From: a virus
Strand: one strand, 5' to 3'
Virus record (IMG/VR): IMGVR_UViG_3300009093_001233
Location: 1-41,671 of that record
Length of the DNA: 41,671 bases
Under the pieces are notes generated by a model. The model was not told the DNA's origin. It ran no database searches and saw nothing but the letters and a program-made list of their open reading frames with translations. The position numbers and the translations under genes are program-made. Position 1 is the stretch's first letter. Each line of letters starts with the position of its first letter. Shown piece after piece: positions 32,443 to 39,962 of this stretch.

Positions 32443-33258
32443 TTAGAACTCGGCGAGGACTTCGCCCTGACCCGTTGCAGCCGGGCGCTTCACCGTCGTC
32501 GCGGGCGTGGCCTGGAACTGTTCTTCGAGAGCGTTGACGCGTTCGGTGAGCGCGGCCAGGTTGTTGGCCCCGTTCTGCAGATCACCGTCGACTTTTTGCA
32601 GCTTGCGAGCGGTCTGTTCGCTCTGTGCCTGGCCGTGCTGGGCCACTTCCTCGATGGCCTGTTCCAAGGTGTTGAAGCGTTTGGCGTCCACCGTGTCCTT
32701 GCGGTTGAACATGGCCTGCAGGCGTTCCAGCAGGCCGGGCCTGGCTTCCTCGCCGTCGAAGTCGATGACAGTCTCGGTGGCCACGCTGAAGTAGTTGTCG
32801 GGATGTTGTTTGCGCTTGGTGAGCGGACTGCTGTCGGGCTTGTTGGCGGTGAACTCCAACATGTCGGTGCCCAGGCTGGCTGGCGTGTCGGTCACGGCTA
32901 AGCCCTGCAAGTACGCTTTGCCGGTGTCGGCGAATTTCGGGTTCACCTCGATTGAGGTAAACGTCTTCTGGTAGCCCTTGACCAGCTTCACCAGGTCATC
33001 GGACGGGGTGATCTCGGCAAGCAGCTGCAGCTTGCCTTCGCCGTTCTCCTGTGTGCTCAGCGATTCGACGTGGCCGTAGTTCTTGAACGGGCTGTCGGGA
33101 ACGACGCTGCGAATGTGTTCGACGTTGATGCCAGCCTTGTAGGTGGCCGGGTTGTAGTTCGCAGCCATCTGCTCGATCCACGAGCGGTCGATGGTGCGGC
33201 CGTCGACGGTGGCGCCTTCGGTGGCGATAACAAACTTTTTGGACTTCTTGCCGGCCAT
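32443..33258 (-). CDS. O: Capsid scaffolding protease O
   Basis: A 271-aa protein. The N-terminal half is the serine protease ('MAGKKSKKFVIATEGATVDGRTIDRSWIEQMAANYNP', D19; 'GINVEHIRSVVP', H48; 'YQKTFTSIEVNPKFADTGKAYLQGLAVTDTPASLGTDML', S102). These three align by spacing with the P2 gpO triad D19-H48-S107. The C-terminal half is a helical scaffold ('LEQAIEEVAQHGQAQSEQTARKLQKVDGDLQNGANNLAALTERVNALEEQF'). ATG 33258 has a GAGG ribosome site. The open leader to 33372 covers the promoter region. Confidence 0.94.
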   Translation of the reverse strand: MAGKKSKKFVIATEGATVDGRTIDRSWIEQMAANYNPATYKAGINVEHIRSVVPDSPFKNYGHVESLSTQENGEGKLQLLAEITPSDDLVKLVKGYQKTFTSIEVNPKFADTGKAYLQGLAVTDTPASLGTDMLEFTANKPDSSPLTKRKQHPDNYFSVATETVIDFDGEEARPGLLERLQAMFNRKDTVDAKRFNTLEQAIEEVAQHGQAQSEQTARKLQKVDGDLQNGANNLAALTERVNALEEQFQATPATTVKRPAATGQGEVLAEF

Positions 33259-33338
33259 GGTGTGCCTCGATGCGGGTGGGTATCTGTGCGCGTTGATCGT
33301 CAGCATCGGGAGAGGCACGCGTAGCAGCAACGCGACGG

Positions 33339-33364
33339 CGTTCTGTACGGTTTTCGCTAGAACG
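33339..33364. promoter_or_regulatory. Late-promoter dyad in the P/O divergent region
   Basis: CGTTCT (33339-33344), 14 bases, AGAACG (33359-33364), identical in arms and spacing to the copy upstream of V. It lies 57 bases before the P start codon and 93 before the O start codon, so a symmetrical activator could serve both directions. Candidate binding site of the Ogr-like protein. Confidence 0.62.
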
Positions 33365-33407
33365 TAAGGCAAGAGAGCGGGGTCGTTTGCGTCCCTACGC
33401 TGTTGCC

Positions 33408-35183
33408 ATGCAGCTACCTATCGACGTCATCGACCCACGCCGCGTCGCGCGCAGCCTGTTCTTCCAGGGTTGGAGCGTGACGGCGATCGCCGAACACATT
33501 GGCCAGGCCAGGTCCACCGTGGAGGCCTGGAAACAACGCGACGGCTGGGCATCCATGGCGCCGATCGATCGCGTGGATCATCAGCTGGAAGCACGCATGT
33601 GCCAGCTGGTCATGAAGGAAAACAAGACAGCCGGTGACTACAAGGAGATCGACCTGCTGGGCAGGCAGTTGGAGCGCATCGCCCGTGTACGCCGCTACAG
33701 CGAGCCAGGCGGGCACGAGGGGCACCTCAATCCCAAAGTGGCCAATCGGAACAGCGGCCCGAAGAAAGCGCCGACGCGCAATGACTACAGCCCGGAACAG
33801 GCACAGCGCCTGGTCGAGGCGTACATGGACAGCATGTTCGGTTATCAGCGCACCTGGCACGACGCGCTGTCCTACCGCATTCGCAACATTCTCAAGTCGC
33901 GTCAGATTGGCGCGACGTTCCACTTTGCGCGCGAGGCGTTAGTCGACGCGATCAAGACCGATGGCAATAACCAGATTTTTCTATCGGCCAGCCGTGCGCA
34001 GGCCAACGTCTTCCGGCAGTACATGCAGGAGTTTGCGCGAAGCGCGGCGGATATCGAGCTGAAGGGTGGTCGCGATTCCCCCATTGTGTTGCCCAACAGC
34101 TCGGAGCTGATCTTCCTCGGCACCAACGCGCGCACCGCGCAGTCGTATCACGGCAATCTCTATTTTGACGAGTACTTCTGGGTTCATTCGTTCCTGGCGC
34201 TGCGCAAGGTCGCGTCGGGCATGGCGATCCACAAGCGGTGGCGTCAAACGTACTTCTCCACGCCATCGGCGCTAAGCCACGACGCCTATCCCTTCTGGTC
34301 GGGTGCGCAATACAACAAGGGCCGCCCCAAGGCTGACCGTATCGACGTCGACATCAGCCACGAAGCCCTGGTGCGGGGCATGCTGTGCGCGGACGGGCAG
34401 TGGCGCCAGATCGTCACGGTGCTCGATGCGCTCGCCGGCGGTTGCGACTTGTTCGATATCGACCAGCTGCGCCTGGAATACAGCGAGGATGAGTTCCTGC
34501 AGTTGTTGATGTGCCAGTTCATCGACGACACCGAGAGTGCGTTTCCGTTCTCGCTCGTGCGTCGGTGCATGGTGGACAGCTGGGACATTTGGGACGACTT
34601 TCGCCCCGAAGCGCCTCGACCCATTGGCAACGCGCCGGTGTCGATCGGTTTCGATCCATCCAAGGGCACCGGCAAAGGCGATCCCTCGGGATGCACGGTC
34701 AACGCCGTGCCGACACCGCAATCGGACAAGTTCCGTGTGCTGGAAAAGGCGCAGTTGCAGGGCCAGGACTTCGAGGCGGCCGCGATGCACCTCAAGCGAT
34801 ATGCCGACCACTACAACGTCGTCGACATGGGTATTGACGTCACCGGTATGGGCATCGGTGTCTATCAGTTGGTCAAACAGTTTTTCCCTGCCGCACGTGC
34901 CATCCAGTATTCGCCCGAAGTGAAAGCGCGCATGGTCATGAAGACCCACGACCTGATGAGCAAGGGGCGCCTGGAATGGGACGCAGGTTGGACGGATGTC
35001 GCCGCCGCCTTTATGGCGATCCGCAAAACCATGACAGCCAGCGGTCGCCACGTCACCTATGAAGCCAGCCGTGCGGCCGATATCGGTCACGCGGATCTCG
35101 CCTGGTCGGTCATGCACTCGACGATTTACGAACCCCTCGAAGGCCGCTCGATCAGCGGCGCCAATGTTATGGAGATCAGTTGA
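33408..35183 (+). CDS. P: Terminase ATPase (large) subunit P
   Basis: A 591-aa gpP protein. N-terminal DNA-binding helix-turn-helix 'ARSLFFQGWSVTAIAEHIGQARSTVEAWKQRDGW'. Walker A-like 'ILKSRQIGATFHFAREAL' at about 165-182 and Walker B 'YHGNLYFDEYFWV'. The C-terminal RNase H-like nuclease fold carries 'SIGFDPSKGTGKGDPSG' and 'VVDMGIDVTGMGIGVYQLV'. It packages DNA into the prohead and works with M at cos. ATG 33408 was chosen; no ribosome site precedes it. A TTG at 33387 is open but unlikely. Confidence 0.95.
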   Translation: MQLPIDVIDPRRVARSLFFQGWSVTAIAEHIGQARSTVEAWKQRDGWASMAPIDRVDHQLEARMCQLVMKENKTAGDYKEIDLLGRQLERIARVRRYSEPGGHEGHLNPKVANRNSGPKKAPTRNDYSPEQAQRLVEAYMDSMFGYQRTWHDALSYRIRNILKSRQIGATFHFAREALVDAIKTDGNNQIFLSASRAQANVFRQYMQEFARSAADIELKGGRDSPIVLPNSSELIFLGTNARTAQSYHGNLYFDEYFWVHSFLALRKVASGMAIHKRWRQTYFSTPSALSHDAYPFWSGAQYNKGRPKADRIDVDISHEALVRGMLCADGQWRQIVTVLDALAGGCDLFDIDQLRLEYSEDEFLQLLMCQFIDDTESAFPFSLVRRCMVDSWDIWDDFRPEAPRPIGNAPVSIGFDPSKGTGKGDPSGCTVNAVPTPQSDKFRVLEKAQLQGQDFEAAAMHLKRYADHYNVVDMGIDVTGMGIGVYQLVKQFFPAARAIQYSPEVKARMVMKTHDLMSKGRLEWDAGWTDVAAAFMAIRKTMTASGRHVTYEASRAADIGHADLAWSVMHSTIYEPLEGRSISGANVMEIS

Positions 35184-36229
35184 TGAGCCGCAAAAAGGCG
35201 AAACGAAACCACCGCGCGCGGGAGCAAGAGGTGATTAGCGCGACCAAGGAGGCGAACGCCGGCGTGCAGGCTTTCACCTTTGGCGAGGCGGAGCCGATCG
35301 ACCGCGCGTCGCTGTTCGAATACGCCACGGTGTGGCGTAACAGTCGATGGTACGAGCCGCCCATCAATATGCTGGCTCTGGCGGGCATGGTGCGTGCGTC
35401 ACCGCACCATGCATCCGCGATCTATCTCAAGCGTAACCAGCTGCTCGCGTCGTTTGTTCCCACCAAGTATCTCAGTCGAACCGAGTTTGGCGCTTTCGCT
35501 CTGGACTTCCTGATTTTTCAGAACGCGTACTTCGAAAAACTGCCGTCGTTGGCGGGTACGTTGCTGTCGCTAAAGCACATTCCCGCTGTCTATACGCGGC
35601 GCGGTCTGGTGGATGGTCAATTTTGGTTCGATCCGATGCTTGGCAACGGCTTGCCGTTCGAGTTTCAGACCGAGGTGGTGCAGCTTCGTGGTGCGGACCC
35701 GTTGCAGGAAATCTATGGTGTGCCCGAGTACATGGCGGCGGTCAACGCGGCGCTGCTGAATCAGTCGGCGACATTGTTTCGTCGCCGCTACTATGACAAC
35801 GGTAGCCACGCGGGATTCATCCTGTATGTGTCCGATCCGGCGCAAAGTCCGGGTGATATCGACGCTATGCGCGAGGCATTGAGGAAGTCCAAGGGGCCGG
35901 GCAATTTCCGCAACCTATTCATGTACTCGCCCAACGGAAAAAAGGACGGTGTGCAGCTGATCCCGATCAGCGAGGTGGCAGCGCGCGACGATTTCGCTGC
36001 GATCAAGAACACGTCACGCGATGACTTGCTTGCGGCGCACCGTGTTCCACCACAGTTGCTTGGCATCATCCCAAACAATACCGGCGGGTTCGGCGACGTG
36101 GAGAAGGCGCGTTCTGCGTTCAATGCGCTGGAGATCGAGCCGCTGCAGGTCGCCATGACTGCGATCAATGATCAGCTGGGCGTCGAGGCAGTACAGTTCA
36201 AACCACTTGCAGCGCTGCAACCTAGCTAG
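35183..36229 (+). CDS. Q: Portal protein Q
   Basis: A 348-aa PBSX/P2-type portal ('GEAEPIDRASLFEYATVWRNSRWYEPPINMLALAGMVRASPHHASAIYLKRNQLL', 'YGVPEYMAAVNAALLNQSATLFRRRYYDNGSHAGFILYVSD', 'LLAAHRVPPQLLGIIPNNTGGFGDVEKARSAFNALEIEPLQ'). It forms the twelve-subunit portal vertex. ATG 35183 overlaps the P stop (ATGA). Transcription runs toward the cos-like site, as in P2. Confidence 0.96.
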   Translation: MSRKKAKRNHRAREQEVISATKEANAGVQAFTFGEAEPIDRASLFEYATVWRNSRWYEPPINMLALAGMVRASPHHASAIYLKRNQLLASFVPTKYLSRTEFGAFALDFLIFQNAYFEKLPSLAGTLLSLKHIPAVYTRRGLVDGQFWFDPMLGNGLPFEFQTEVVQLRGADPLQEIYGVPEYMAAVNAALLNQSATLFRRRYYDNGSHAGFILYVSDPAQSPGDIDAMREALRKSKGPGNFRNLFMYSPNGKKDGVQLIPISEVAARDDFAAIKNTSRDDLLAAHRVPPQLLGIIPNNTGGFGDVEKARSAFNALEIEPLQVAMTAINDQLGVEAVQFKPLAALQPS

Positions 36230-36260
36230 TGATCTCCACAAACGGAAGCCATATGTACTG

Positions 36261-36287
36261 ATGCCGCGTTACAGCGGCATTTATATT
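36261..36287 (+). terminator. Possible terminator after the P-Q operon
   Basis: ATGCCGC (36261-36267) pairs with GCGGCAT (36274-36280) across a 6-base loop, followed by TTATATT. The T-tract is weak. It lies 31 bases after the Q stop and 50 bases before the end of a converging gene. Confidence 0.5.
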
Positions 36288-36336
36288 GATGTCGCGGGAC
36301 TACGAATTGGCGATGTCTCGACAAGGAGCGTTCATA

Positions 36337-36939
36337 TCAGAGCGTGTAGCTCACCTTCGTTCCGGTCACGGTGATATGCCCCTTCGCTCTCAGAAGCTCT
36401 ACTAAGTTGGCTACGTCGTTGTCTGTCAACTGTTTGGAGAAATGCGCATGGATGGTACTGAAAAGGGTCTTCATGGTGCGCGGCCTCGCTGCACCTCTCT
36501 GGCGAAGGTTGGCCAAAACTTGGCTTAACCTTTCCTCGGCGTTGCCGCCCTTCGCAACTTGGCTTGCTTTGAGTAGAGGTATCTCGCCAATGTCCTTGGA
36601 TCTGCATGCAAGGACCTTTTGGGCCTTCAAATGCTTGATTAAGGGGTCGAAACCCGAATCCTTGCTGATGATGTGGAAAAAAGCATTCGCGTCCTGCGCG
36701 GCGAGTAGGCCTATGTAGTAAGCAATGTGGAAGTCCAGAGCATTGGGGCCGTTTCCGGCTATCTTGATGTAACGGCCATGCTCCCCGAGAACCTGCATTG
36801 CCTCTGCCACCTCGAACGAAACCTTTGTCTGGTTGGCTCCCACGAACAAAAACACTTTAAAAAGGTGCTCTCCCCTCAATGGCTCCAGGGTCTTCGGTTG
36901 CACGTTTTCATAGTCGATGAGGACGTAGTTGGTCTTCAT
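36337..36939 (-). CDS. NYN/PIN-like ribonuclease-fold protein
   Basis: A 200-aa protein. 'NYVLIDYENVQPKTLEPLRGEHLFKVFLFVGANQTKV' opens the NYN/PIN fold (D9, E11, N12). 'KIAGNGPNALDFHIAYYIGLLAA' and 'FFHIISKDSGFDPLIKHLKAQKV' hold the other acidic residues of the metal site. The C-terminal 60 residues are helical ('VANLVELLRAKGHITVTGTKVSYTL', winged-helix-like). Related proteins are widespread in proteobacteria and are thought to be RNases. Here it is non-structural cargo between the portal and cos, antisense to Q. A defence or toxin role is possible but unproven. ATG 36939 was preferred over an open frame to 37002. Confidence 0.78.
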   Translation of the reverse strand: MKTNYVLIDYENVQPKTLEPLRGEHLFKVFLFVGANQTKVSFEVAEAMQVLGEHGRYIKIAGNGPNALDFHIAYYIGLLAAQDANAFFHIISKDSGFDPLIKHLKAQKVLACRSKDIGEIPLLKASQVAKGGNAEERLSQVLANLRQRGAARPRTMKTLFSTIHAHFSKQLTDNDVANLVELLRAKGHITVTGTKVSYTL

Positions 36940-37080
36940 GGCTCCCCAGTTTGTCAAATGCAGACCTGTATAAACCTGCCAGGAACGTCCGCTGGTTCGC
37001 AATAGCTGGGAGTCCCGCCGGTATCGGGTCGATTGAACCTGGTTCTATGTCCAACTTGATCCGGCCCCGTGCTTGGCTGG

Positions 37081-37428
37081 TCAGGGCATATCGGACCAGC
37101 GTACTCGCTCCGCAATGGCAGGGGGTAAAGGGTTGTCGCGGAACCTGTTGCGTTCCCCGAGCGATCGCCAAGCCTTCCGCAGGTCTGCTATGTCGATGTC
37201 CTCGCGTGGCATGGCAACCCAGCCTTCACCGTTGCACATAGCACACGATGCGAAGCGTTCACCTCGGCAGTGCGGGCACAGCGATAGATGCCACCAGTCG
37301 GGCGCCATGAATACTCCGACGTGGCAGTGAAAACAGGTAATGCCTGCATGCATGGCCATGAAAGCAAGCCGGCCGCAGTTGTCGCAGATGCCGGACGGTT
37401 GTCTTGGTTGATCGATGTATCGGCCCAT
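37081..37428 (-). CDS. Zinc-ribbon hypothetical phage protein
   Basis: A 115-aa protein with eight cysteines in CxxC-like pairs: 'GICDNCGRL', 'GITCFHCHVGVF', 'LSLCPHCRG' and 'ASCAMCNGEGW'. This is a rubredoxin/DnaJ-type zinc-binding pattern. The remainder is helical and basic ('DLRKAWRSLGERNRFRDNPLPPAIAERVRW'). It ends 141 bases before the NYN gene on the same strand, so the two may be co-transcribed. The best guess is a nucleic-acid-binding or regulatory protein. Confidence 0.65.
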   Translation of the reverse strand: MGRYIDQPRQPSGICDNCGRLAFMAMHAGITCFHCHVGVFMAPDWWHLSLCPHCRGERFASCAMCNGEGWVAMPREDIDIADLRKAWRSLGERNRFRDNPLPPAIAERVRWSDMP

Positions 37429-37616
37429 GCAGGGCAGGGTACGGCGCCCAAGTCTCAGGCCGCGCGATTCCCTATTGGGCGACGCTTGGCGCTGCGCGTT
37501 GCTTCGTCGCCAGGCGGAGGCGTGCCTGCGCGGTGGTGCGTGCAGGCACGCGTGTACGGCGCCCAGGGCTGGTCAAAAAATAAGCAGGCATGGGCTGTCC
37601 CGCATCGGCGCGCGCG

Positions 37617-37635
37617 GTCGTCCCCCCTCCTCGCC
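37617..37635 (-). other. cos: Candidate cos site (P2-like cohesive end)
   Basis: On the minus strand the sequence is GGCGAGGAGGGGGGACGAC. The P2/186 cohesive end is GGCGAGGCGGGGAAAGCAC, which has the same first seven bases, the same G-run and the same length. The site lies in the gene-free stretch 37429-37742. Reading from GGCGAGG leads toward the 3' end of the portal gene, exactly as in P2. The cut positions are inferred by analogy. Confidence 0.7.
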
Positions 37636-37742
37636 TGCGCGCTTCTCCCCCCCACCTTTGATGCAGGTGCCAACCTGCAGCCAGGCTAGGCGCCGTGGGG
37701 GCTAAACTTAGATTTATGGATTGGCTGGAGTGATGCAAATTG

Positions 37743-38933
37743 ATGCAGCGAATAGATATTTATTGGATAGACGCCGAGGCCAGGGTTTCGCTGAACGCTC
37801 CGTGCCACTGCGGCACCGGTAAGCGATACCGTAAGTGCTGTGCCGAGAAGGATCTAATTCATATTCCGAAGCTGATGCGGAAGGCGCAAGCTGCACTACA
37901 GCGATCAAAGCAACGCCAGCGTGAGTTCGAGCAGCTTTATGGTCACATTCGTATGCCGGAGTCAGCATGGTTGGATGGACACCTCATGTTCGCAATGGGT
38001 GGCAAAATTCTGAGGCAGCGAGAAAGTGGTCCGCGCGACTTTGCTACCGTTGTACACGACATAGGCCTGATGTTTTTCGGTGAAGAGTATCTCGAGCAAC
38101 AAGAGCAGCTGCCATTTGAACAGCGGCATGTGCCTATTCAGTGGATGCATGCATGGTGCGAGGAACACAACAAAGCACTCGTTAGCGATCCAGATTCACC
38201 TGAGGCCTTTCAGATCGGCGCGGGCGCTGCTTGGCAACGCTTTGCGTTCGATGTTTACACAATTTCTGATAATTCTGAACTTCGGCGCGAGCTGAGAAGG
38301 AAGCTGCTTGACCCCTCCGACTTTCAGGGGGCTAGGCATGAACTCAGGGTAGCCGCATGGTGGATTGCCGCCGGCTTCGATATCGCCTACGAAAACGAAA
38401 AGAATGTAGAAAAAAAGCACCCAGAGTTCGTCGCGAAGTGTCGTTTTACAGGCACAAAAGTTGCTGTTGAGGCGAAAAGTAAGCACCGTACCGGGGTGCA
38501 AGGTTTCAATAGTGGCAATCCTGCAAATGCTAGGAAGGCGCTTGTTCGTGAGCTGCTTGTTGCTGCTCAAGAGAAGCATGTTGAAGTGCCACTTTACGCT
38601 TTTCTCGATCTAAATCTGCCGCCGCCGGACGATGATATAGAGCGGGACAAGTGGCTGAGCGAGATCGAGCGAACCGTCGAGGACATGTACGCAGAAGGGC
38701 TTGGCGAAGCGAGTCCGCTCAACGCGGTGTTTTTTTCTAATGATCCATCTCACTATCTTTTGCGTGATCGAATTACATCAAGCGCGCACAATCTCTGGTT
38801 TATGCGCCACACCTATGCAACCCCTCGGTATCCCCACCCAGACGTAGACATCGTCGGTAGGATCGAAAAGGCACATCAGATGCGTTGCGCGCCGCCGGCG
38901 CACTTCTGGAACGATGAGGAAGAAGAAGTTTAA
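37743..38933 (+). CDS. SEC-C plus PD-(D/E)XK-like nuclease, cargo
   Basis: A 396-aa protein. Residues 20-33 (PCHCGTGKRYRKCC) are a SEC-C zinc motif. A coiled, charged linker follows ('KLMRKAQAALQRSKQRQREFEQLYG'). The C-terminal half has 'GARHELRVAAWWIAAGFDIAY' (E200), then P227-E228 and V-E243-A-K245 ('KVAVEAKSKH'). That spacing fits a PD-(D/E)XK endonuclease core with Glu replacing Asp at the second site. GC is lower than in the structural genes. It lies beyond cos, where P2 has its exclusion genes, and converges on the HEPN-like gene with stops that overlap (TTTAAA). Predicted anti-phage or DNA-degrading role: inference. A TTG directly before the ATG is also in frame. Confidence 0.75.
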   Translation: MQRIDIYWIDAEARVSLNAPCHCGTGKRYRKCCAEKDLIHIPKLMRKAQAALQRSKQRQREFEQLYGHIRMPESAWLDGHLMFAMGGKILRQRESGPRDFATVVHDIGLMFFGEEYLEQQEQLPFEQRHVPIQWMHAWCEEHNKALVSDPDSPEAFQIGAGAAWQRFAFDVYTISDNSELRRELRRKLLDPSDFQGARHELRVAAWWIAAGFDIAYENEKNVEKKHPEFVAKCRFTGTKVAVEAKSKHRTGVQGFNSGNPANARKALVRELLVAAQEKHVEVPLYAFLDLNLPPPDDDIERDKWLSEIERTVEDMYAEGLGEASPLNAVFFSNDPSHYLLRDRITSSAHNLWFMRHTYATPRYPHPDVDIVGRIEKAHQMRCAPPAHFWNDEEEEV

Positions 38934-39868
38934 AACGGTGGACTGTTGCTCGCTTCTTCAATTTTTTCGTTGACTTTGGTCGCGAACTGAATAACGCGAT
39001 CGGCGAGTTCGTAAACATCGTCGTCGGTAACAATGACAGCATTTCCGTCGATATCCACTCCAAGTCTATGGACTATGTCATGACGTTTTTTTATATCCGT
39101 TTCAAAGGTATTTAAACCAATTGATACGTCTAGCCCGTGCTTAAACATGGGTCCTACCTGATCTGCGCGGTGCCATACAATATTTCGCATATATGCCATC
39201 ACTAACTCTGGCAGTTGATCTTGGTAACTATAGATTTGGGAAAGCTTGATCTTTGTATCTCGAAAAAAAGGATGATTCTTAATAATTCGCTCGACAAATT
39301 CAGGCTTCTCGGTTAACCAGAATTTCATTGTTTCCCACAGGAATGTCTCTAGCGCCCCGATAATTCCGCTGTACGCCAAATTTCGAGCCACTTCTCGTGC
39401 GGCATCGTTGCCCGTAAGATTGAGTATTTCTTTTAATTTGTCGATCGTGGCCTCTAGCTTTTGTGTCGGCTCGTTACGATCTTCGATTTCAAGGTCGTAA
39501 TCACCTAGGTACATCAGCCGCGTAGGGGCCCACTCAAAAATCCCATCGCTTTGTACGGAGTCGGCTGCTTTTTCGATGGTATCAAAATCAACATACTCAT
39601 GAAATCTGGTTTCGATTTCTTCCATAGCGTCATACGGTCCACCATGGATCCATATGTAACCGCCCTCTGACGACATGTAAGGCGTTTCTTCGGCGGGGTC
39701 GCAAAATCGACTCAGAAACCAGTGAATCATGGCATCTATTTTGTTTTGTTCGTCGGCCTGACGAAGCCAATCGTTGTTTATCTCGCTTATTTGGCCCTCC
39801 TCTAAGGCACCCTCTGGCAGGTCTGGCAGCCCATTCGCATCGTTGAGCAACTCCTTAACGCGTCCCAT
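38930..39868 (-). CDS. HEPN-like protein, cargo
   Basis: A 312-aa protein with AT-rich codon use unlike the phage core. The acidic N-terminal half ('LPDLPEGALEEGQISEINNDWLRQADEQNKIDAMIHWFLSRFCDPAEETPY') is unrecognised. The C-terminal half is a helical bundle ('GIIGALETFLWETMKFWLT...', 'ELVMAYMRNIVWHRADQVGPMFK') ending in 'KKRHDIVHRLG'. That is an R-x4-H motif (R262, H267) as in HEPN ribonucleases of toxin and defence systems. ATG 39868 has a GGGGGAG ribosome site; a GTG at 39907 is open. Its promoter region borders the repeat array. It may be a toxin or an abortive-infection effector, but activity is not shown. Confidence 0.68.
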   Translation of the reverse strand: MGRVKELLNDANGLPDLPEGALEEGQISEINNDWLRQADEQNKIDAMIHWFLSRFCDPAEETPYMSSEGGYIWIHGGPYDAMEEIETRFHEYVDFDTIEKAADSVQSDGIFEWAPTRLMYLGDYDLEIEDRNEPTQKLEATIDKLKEILNLTGNDAAREVARNLAYSGIIGALETFLWETMKFWLTEKPEFVERIIKNHPFFRDTKIKLSQIYSYQDQLPELVMAYMRNIVWHRADQVGPMFKHGLDVSIGLNTFETDIKKRHDIVHRLGVDIDGNAVIVTDDDVYELADRVIQFATKVNEKIEEASNSPPF

Positions 39869-39962
39869 CTCTATCTCCCCCTGTTCGTGGCATCGATTGT
39901 GGGCCACAAAGAGAGTCGACGCGCGGGGCCGAACTTCCGTGGCCTGTTTTGTAGCGGGGAAA

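Noticed and set aside
33259-33372. N-terminal extension of the O frame
   Set aside because: Covers the divergent P/O promoter dyad; the O protease starts at MAGKKSKKF with a ribosome site.
36940-37080. LexA-like box (CTGTATAAACCTGCCAG) upstream of the NYN gene
   Set aside because: The second half does not match CAG at the required spacing, and the host LexA consensus is unknown.
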